This document shows, in pieces, positions 61,030 through 64,000 of a stretch of 64,000 bases of DNA; the first letter of the stretch is position 1, and each line of letters opens with the position of its first letter. The notes beneath the pieces are model-generated. The model had not been told where the DNA came from, did not search any database, and saw nothing but the letters and a program-made list of their open reading frames with translations. The DNA comes from Calamus simplicifolius (taxonomy: Eukaryota; Streptophyta; Magnoliopsida; Arecales; Arecaceae): assembly GCA_900491605.1 (NCBI GenBank), contig UESW01004352.1:113808-177807 (forward strand), written 5' to 3'. A program made the translations under genes and the position numbers.

Positions 61030-61712
61030 AATTCAGGTTGGATAATTTTGAGGGTAATTAGGTATATATATATATATTGTAAGCGGTGGGTGTCGAGAGT
61101 AAAATTTTGAGTGTCGCTGCCGCCTTGCGCGCCGTTGAGCGGCAGTCAACATCATTCCATTGGAATCAATCACCTTCATCCACGTCACCAAATGGAAACC
61201 CCGGTTCTCATCCGGCGGTCCACGTCGCCCTTCCCGTCCATCCGATGGTCTTCTCACATTTTCTAGACCCTTCCGCCAAAAGGGCATAAATGAGCAGAGA
61301 CTAAGTCCGCATAAAATATTCTATGCAAATAAGTCATCCTATCCGTCAGTTCATGTCTACTTGCTGTATTTGGACGGTCGATCAGCCGATCATATGTTAC
61401 GCATAAATATATATATATGCGGTTCGAGAGCATAGCTTTCTCTGTCTAACCACGGTTAGGGTTTTTTAACCCTTCTCGGTTCCGAGGAGTTAAAAGAGGA
61501 TTTCTTTCGCAAGAAAAGGCGTGGGAGAGGGTTTGGTGAGTAGGGGATGGTGGGAGGGCTTGGGTTGAAGGCAGGAATTTCCACCGTAGGATCGTTGTCC
61601 TGATTGGATCCGCGCCGGCGGTCGCCGATCCTTGCCGGTTCGCGGACGGATCAGACGGCCGGCGTTACTCCGCTAAGGTGGCGCGCGTTATCTACTCAGA
61701 TCTTGGCCTGTG
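61030..61712 (+). promoter_or_regulatory. PI4K-gamma promoter and first leader exon
   Basis: A TATA-like TAAATATATATAT lies at about 61404-61416. A telo-box-type TTAGGGTTTT follows at about 61455. A GC-rich leader starts downstream. The leader exon probably ends before GTGAGT at 61713. Confidence 0.55.
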
Positions 61713-62844
61713 GTGAGTTTGCATCCCGCTGCCGTCTTCGGATCTCACGAGCCGATTCGAGGCCATGGTGCATTTCTTCGGGCGATCTCGCTGGGATCGC
61801 CAATTTCTTGTCGTATGCTTCGCTTTATTCGCTGGATCGGTTGGAGTTCGAGGACTTATTTCGAAATTTAGTTTTGTGTTTTGTCCATTCCGATTCCCGG
61901 ATTTCTGGTTCGGTCTGGATGTTATCTTGAACTTAAAACTGTTGTCTTGTGGTCAAAATTATGCGTATCACTGTTTCCCGCTCAAATAAGTTACTTCGTT
62001 TTGAGTTATTGAGGGATTTCCGGTTTGGGAATTGTCTCGAACTGGAAATTATTGTTTTATCTTCGAAATTATGTGTTTTGAGTTGTCCTGCTAGCGAAAA
62101 ATTACTTCTTTTGAGTTTTTGAATCAGTTTTTCCATGAAATTATCGGAAGAAATACACAAGAATTTTCTAATGCCTTTTGGTTTCAACGTAGTTCTATTT
62201 TCGTTTTTTTTAAAAGTAGATAATGCGATGAGTTTATGTTTCACTTGTCAGTTTCTAGGCGATATTCTTACAGACGGATCCAGAGTGATTGTTCCAGCGT
62301 GCTTCCAATTCCACTTTGATTTGTTTCTGATGCTGAGGTTAAATTTTTGCTGACCATAGACTTTTGTTCTTTTACTTTTTTTATGTTTTTTTTTTTCTTA
62401 GTTTTTGGCATACAGCATCAATGATCCAGGGAAGCTATCCATTCTTAGACCTTTTTTATACACTTACCTTTTTTATACACTTAAGTTACGGATAATTATT
62501 ATTTTTTTTTTCCTTTTGTTTTCGTGCAATAATCTGGCAATTAATTTGTTCGCAGATCATGTGGTTTTCCTTCTTCTATGGTTCTTGTTCTAATGTTTCT
62601 CACAATCGTACATCACAACAACCACAGTAAGAAAATCCAAATTACTGGTTGTATCTAAAACGTTCAAAACTTTTAGATTTTATCAGAATATCATATAAAT
62701 TGGAATTTTTGCGGATAATATTTGAACTCATAAACTGAAGGAGATCTTTTGAAACGTTCGCTCATGCCATCCACATTATGGTTGATAGAAAAATTGAAAA
62801 AGCAAGATTTTGAGACATTAAGTTAATACTTTGTCTTCCTTGCA
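61713..62844 (+). other. Probable 5' leader intron of the PI4K-gamma gene
   Basis: A strong donor (TG|GTGAGT) and an acceptor preceded by pyrimidines (CTTCCTTGCAG, ending 62844) bracket T-rich, intron-like sequence without coding potential. A leader intron is common in this family. No transcript evidence is available here. Confidence 0.5.
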
Positions 62845-62981
62845 GGTTTTACTCCTTTTAGTTTGATTGACTCCGTGATTAGATGGCTTCACAGATGTAG
62901 GGGATCATTTAATTTTCATACCATCCTCACTCCAACATCACCTGTCCGTTGCTTCTGTTGGTGTGAGGTGCTCTCCAATTC

Positions 62982-63125
62982 ATGGTCGTGACTGTGCTTC
63001 TTCCTCTCTCCGTAACCGCGTCAGCCTCTGTGTTTGGCGTGCGCACGAAGAAGAGGAGGAAGACTTTCCCTGTTGCCACCCTTGGCAACTTTGCTCTGCA
63101 CCTTCTTACGTTCCATGTCTCCTAA
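62982..63125 (+). CDS. Upstream ORF overlapping the PI4K-gamma start codon
   Basis: A 47-codon ATG-initiated frame lies in the leader. It starts MVVTVLLPLS, has a basic VRTKKRRK patch, and ends at TAA 63123-63125, overlapping the first 11 bases of the main ORF in another frame. A 5-codon uORF (62883-62900) precedes it. Such uORFs usually lower translation of the main ORF; whether the peptide itself matters is unknown. Confidence 0.5.
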   Translation: MVVTVLLPLSVTASASVFGVRTKKRRKTFPVATLGNFALHLLTFHVS

Positions 63126-64000
63126 TTTGGACAGTCCTGTACAGACCCAGATGGCAGTTGCAATCCTGAACCGAACCCTTGGTGGTGAATGCCCGCACAA
63201 CAAGGACAAGGATGATGAAAAGAAGCCTGTGGGAAGGAGGCGTGTATTTGTCCAAACTGAGACTGGCTGTGTCTTGGGCATTGAATTGGATCGTGGGGAC
63301 AATGCCCATACTGTGAAGAGGAGACTTCAGTTAGCCCTCAATGTCCCTACTGAGGAGAGCTCGCTCACATTTGGCGATCTTGTTTTAAAGAATGATCTTA
63401 GTGCTGTCAGGAGCGATTCTCCACTTCTCCTCACCAGGAGTTCAATGCACAGGAGTTCCTCTACCCCATGCCTCTCCCCAACTGGGGGGGATCTCCAGCA
63501 AAGGGACTGGAGTGGCCCAATTGAAATCTTAAGGTGCTCGAGCCACTGTTCTCGAATAAAACAGCTTGTCAAGGATGTTGTGAAGGCAATCAGAAATGGC
63601 GTGGATCCATTACCTGTTCACAGTGGTCTTGGTGGTGCATACTACTTCAGGAACAGCAGGGGCGAGAGTGTTGCAATTGTGAAACCAACAGATGAGGAGC
63701 CATTTGCACCTAACAATCCGAAAGGTTTTGTTGGCAAAGCCCTTGGCCAGCCAGGACTTAAAAGGTCAGTTCGTGTTGGTGAGACTGGCTTGAGGGAGGT
63801 TGCTGCATACCTTCTTGACTATGATCGCTTTGCAAATGTTCCCCCGACGGCCCTTGTCAAGATAACTCATTCGGTGTTCCATATGAATGATGGTGTCAGT
63901 TCTAACAATACCAAGTTCTTAGAGAAGAAACAACAGGTTAGCAGCAAGATTGCTTCATTTCAGCAGTTCATTCCCCATGACTTTGATGCCAGTGACCATG
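63115..64000 (+). CDS. PI4KG: Phosphatidylinositol 4-kinase gamma (partial, cut by right edge)
   Basis: The first 295 codons of a type-II-related PI 4-kinase of the plant gamma (ubiquitin-like domain kinase) family, closest in memory to Arabidopsis PI4Kgamma5/7. The start MSPNLDSPVQTQMAVAI matches the family N-terminus, which fixes the ATG although its context is weak. A ubiquitin-like domain covers about residues 43-110 (RRVFVQTETGCVLGIELDR...). The linker HRSSSTPCLSPTG is also conserved. The catalytic domain opens with GLGGAYYFRN (about 171) and SVAIVKPTDEEP, whose Lys190 is the likely ATP-binding lysine. No frame break is seen. The HxDRxxxN-type catalytic loop would lie beyond the window. 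Some members act on proteins rather than lipids, so substrate is open. Confidence 0.96.
   Translation, partial: MSPNLDSPVQTQMAVAILNRTLGGECPHNKDKDDEKKPVGRRRVFVQTETGCVLGIELDRGDNAHTVKRRLQLALNVPTEESSLTFGDLVLKNDLSAVRSDSPLLLTRSSMHRSSSTPCLSPTGGDLQQRDWSGPIEILRCSSHCSRIKQLVKDVVKAIRNGVDPLPVHSGLGGAYYFRNSRGESVAIVKPTDEEPFAPNNPKGFVGKALGQPGLKRSVRVGETGLREVAAYLLDYDRFANVPPTALVKITHSVFHMNDGVSSNNTKFLEKKQQVSSKIASFQQFIPHDFDASDH

Overview
This window is nuclear DNA from a flowering plant. The genes have many introns with GT..AG borders, their proteins match plant families closely, and the space between them is filled with LTR retrotransposons, L1-type LINEs, a MITE and microsatellites. A non-grass monocot such as a palm seems likely from the general look of the proteins and repeats, but the window alone cannot prove that.

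There are three substantial genes. BIG (plus strand, 9222-40549, 14 coding exons, about 5,108 residues) encodes the giant UBR4-type protein needed for auxin transport and light and hormone responses. A BIM2-like bHLH gene (minus strand, 41699-55079, 7 coding exons, 344 residues) encodes a probable brassinosteroid-pathway partner of BES1/BZR1. It converges on BIG, with 1.15 kb between the two stop codons. A type-gamma phosphatidylinositol 4-kinase starts at 63115 on the plus strand and runs off the right edge; two upstream ORFs precede it. A 54-codon ORF at 56430 carries an RNase H1 N-terminal (viroplasmin-like) domain and is the only other plausible coding remnant.

Layout: 1-1090 is the 3' end of a decayed chromodomain Ty3 element. 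1770-4703 is a Copia element, deleted inside but with both LTRs and a 5-bp target duplication. 5356-6351 is a solo LTR with a target duplication. 6988-7313 is a PIF/Harbinger-type MITE. 8823-9221 is the BIG promoter and leader. Intron 2 of BIG is 8.8 kb and holds a sense LINE interrupted by a long TA/TG microsatellite. The BIM2-like gene is stretched to 13 kb by LINE insertions in three introns. 57863-60122 is a 2.26-kb LTR of a minus-strand chromovirus. 61.0-63.1 kb is the promoter, leader and probable leader intron of the PI4K gene.

The most useful technical result is a set of four single-base deletions that break otherwise intact reading frames: three in BIG and one in the BIM2-like gene. 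Adding one base at each site gives coding lengths divisible by three and proteins of normal family length. They look like residual assembly errors rather than real gene death. All three large genes belong to families tied to auxin, brassinosteroid or phosphoinositide signalling, but they are ordinary plant genes with separate promoters. I found no convincing evidence of an undescribed biological system here; the unusual items are repeat structures, the leader uORFs and the frame breaks.
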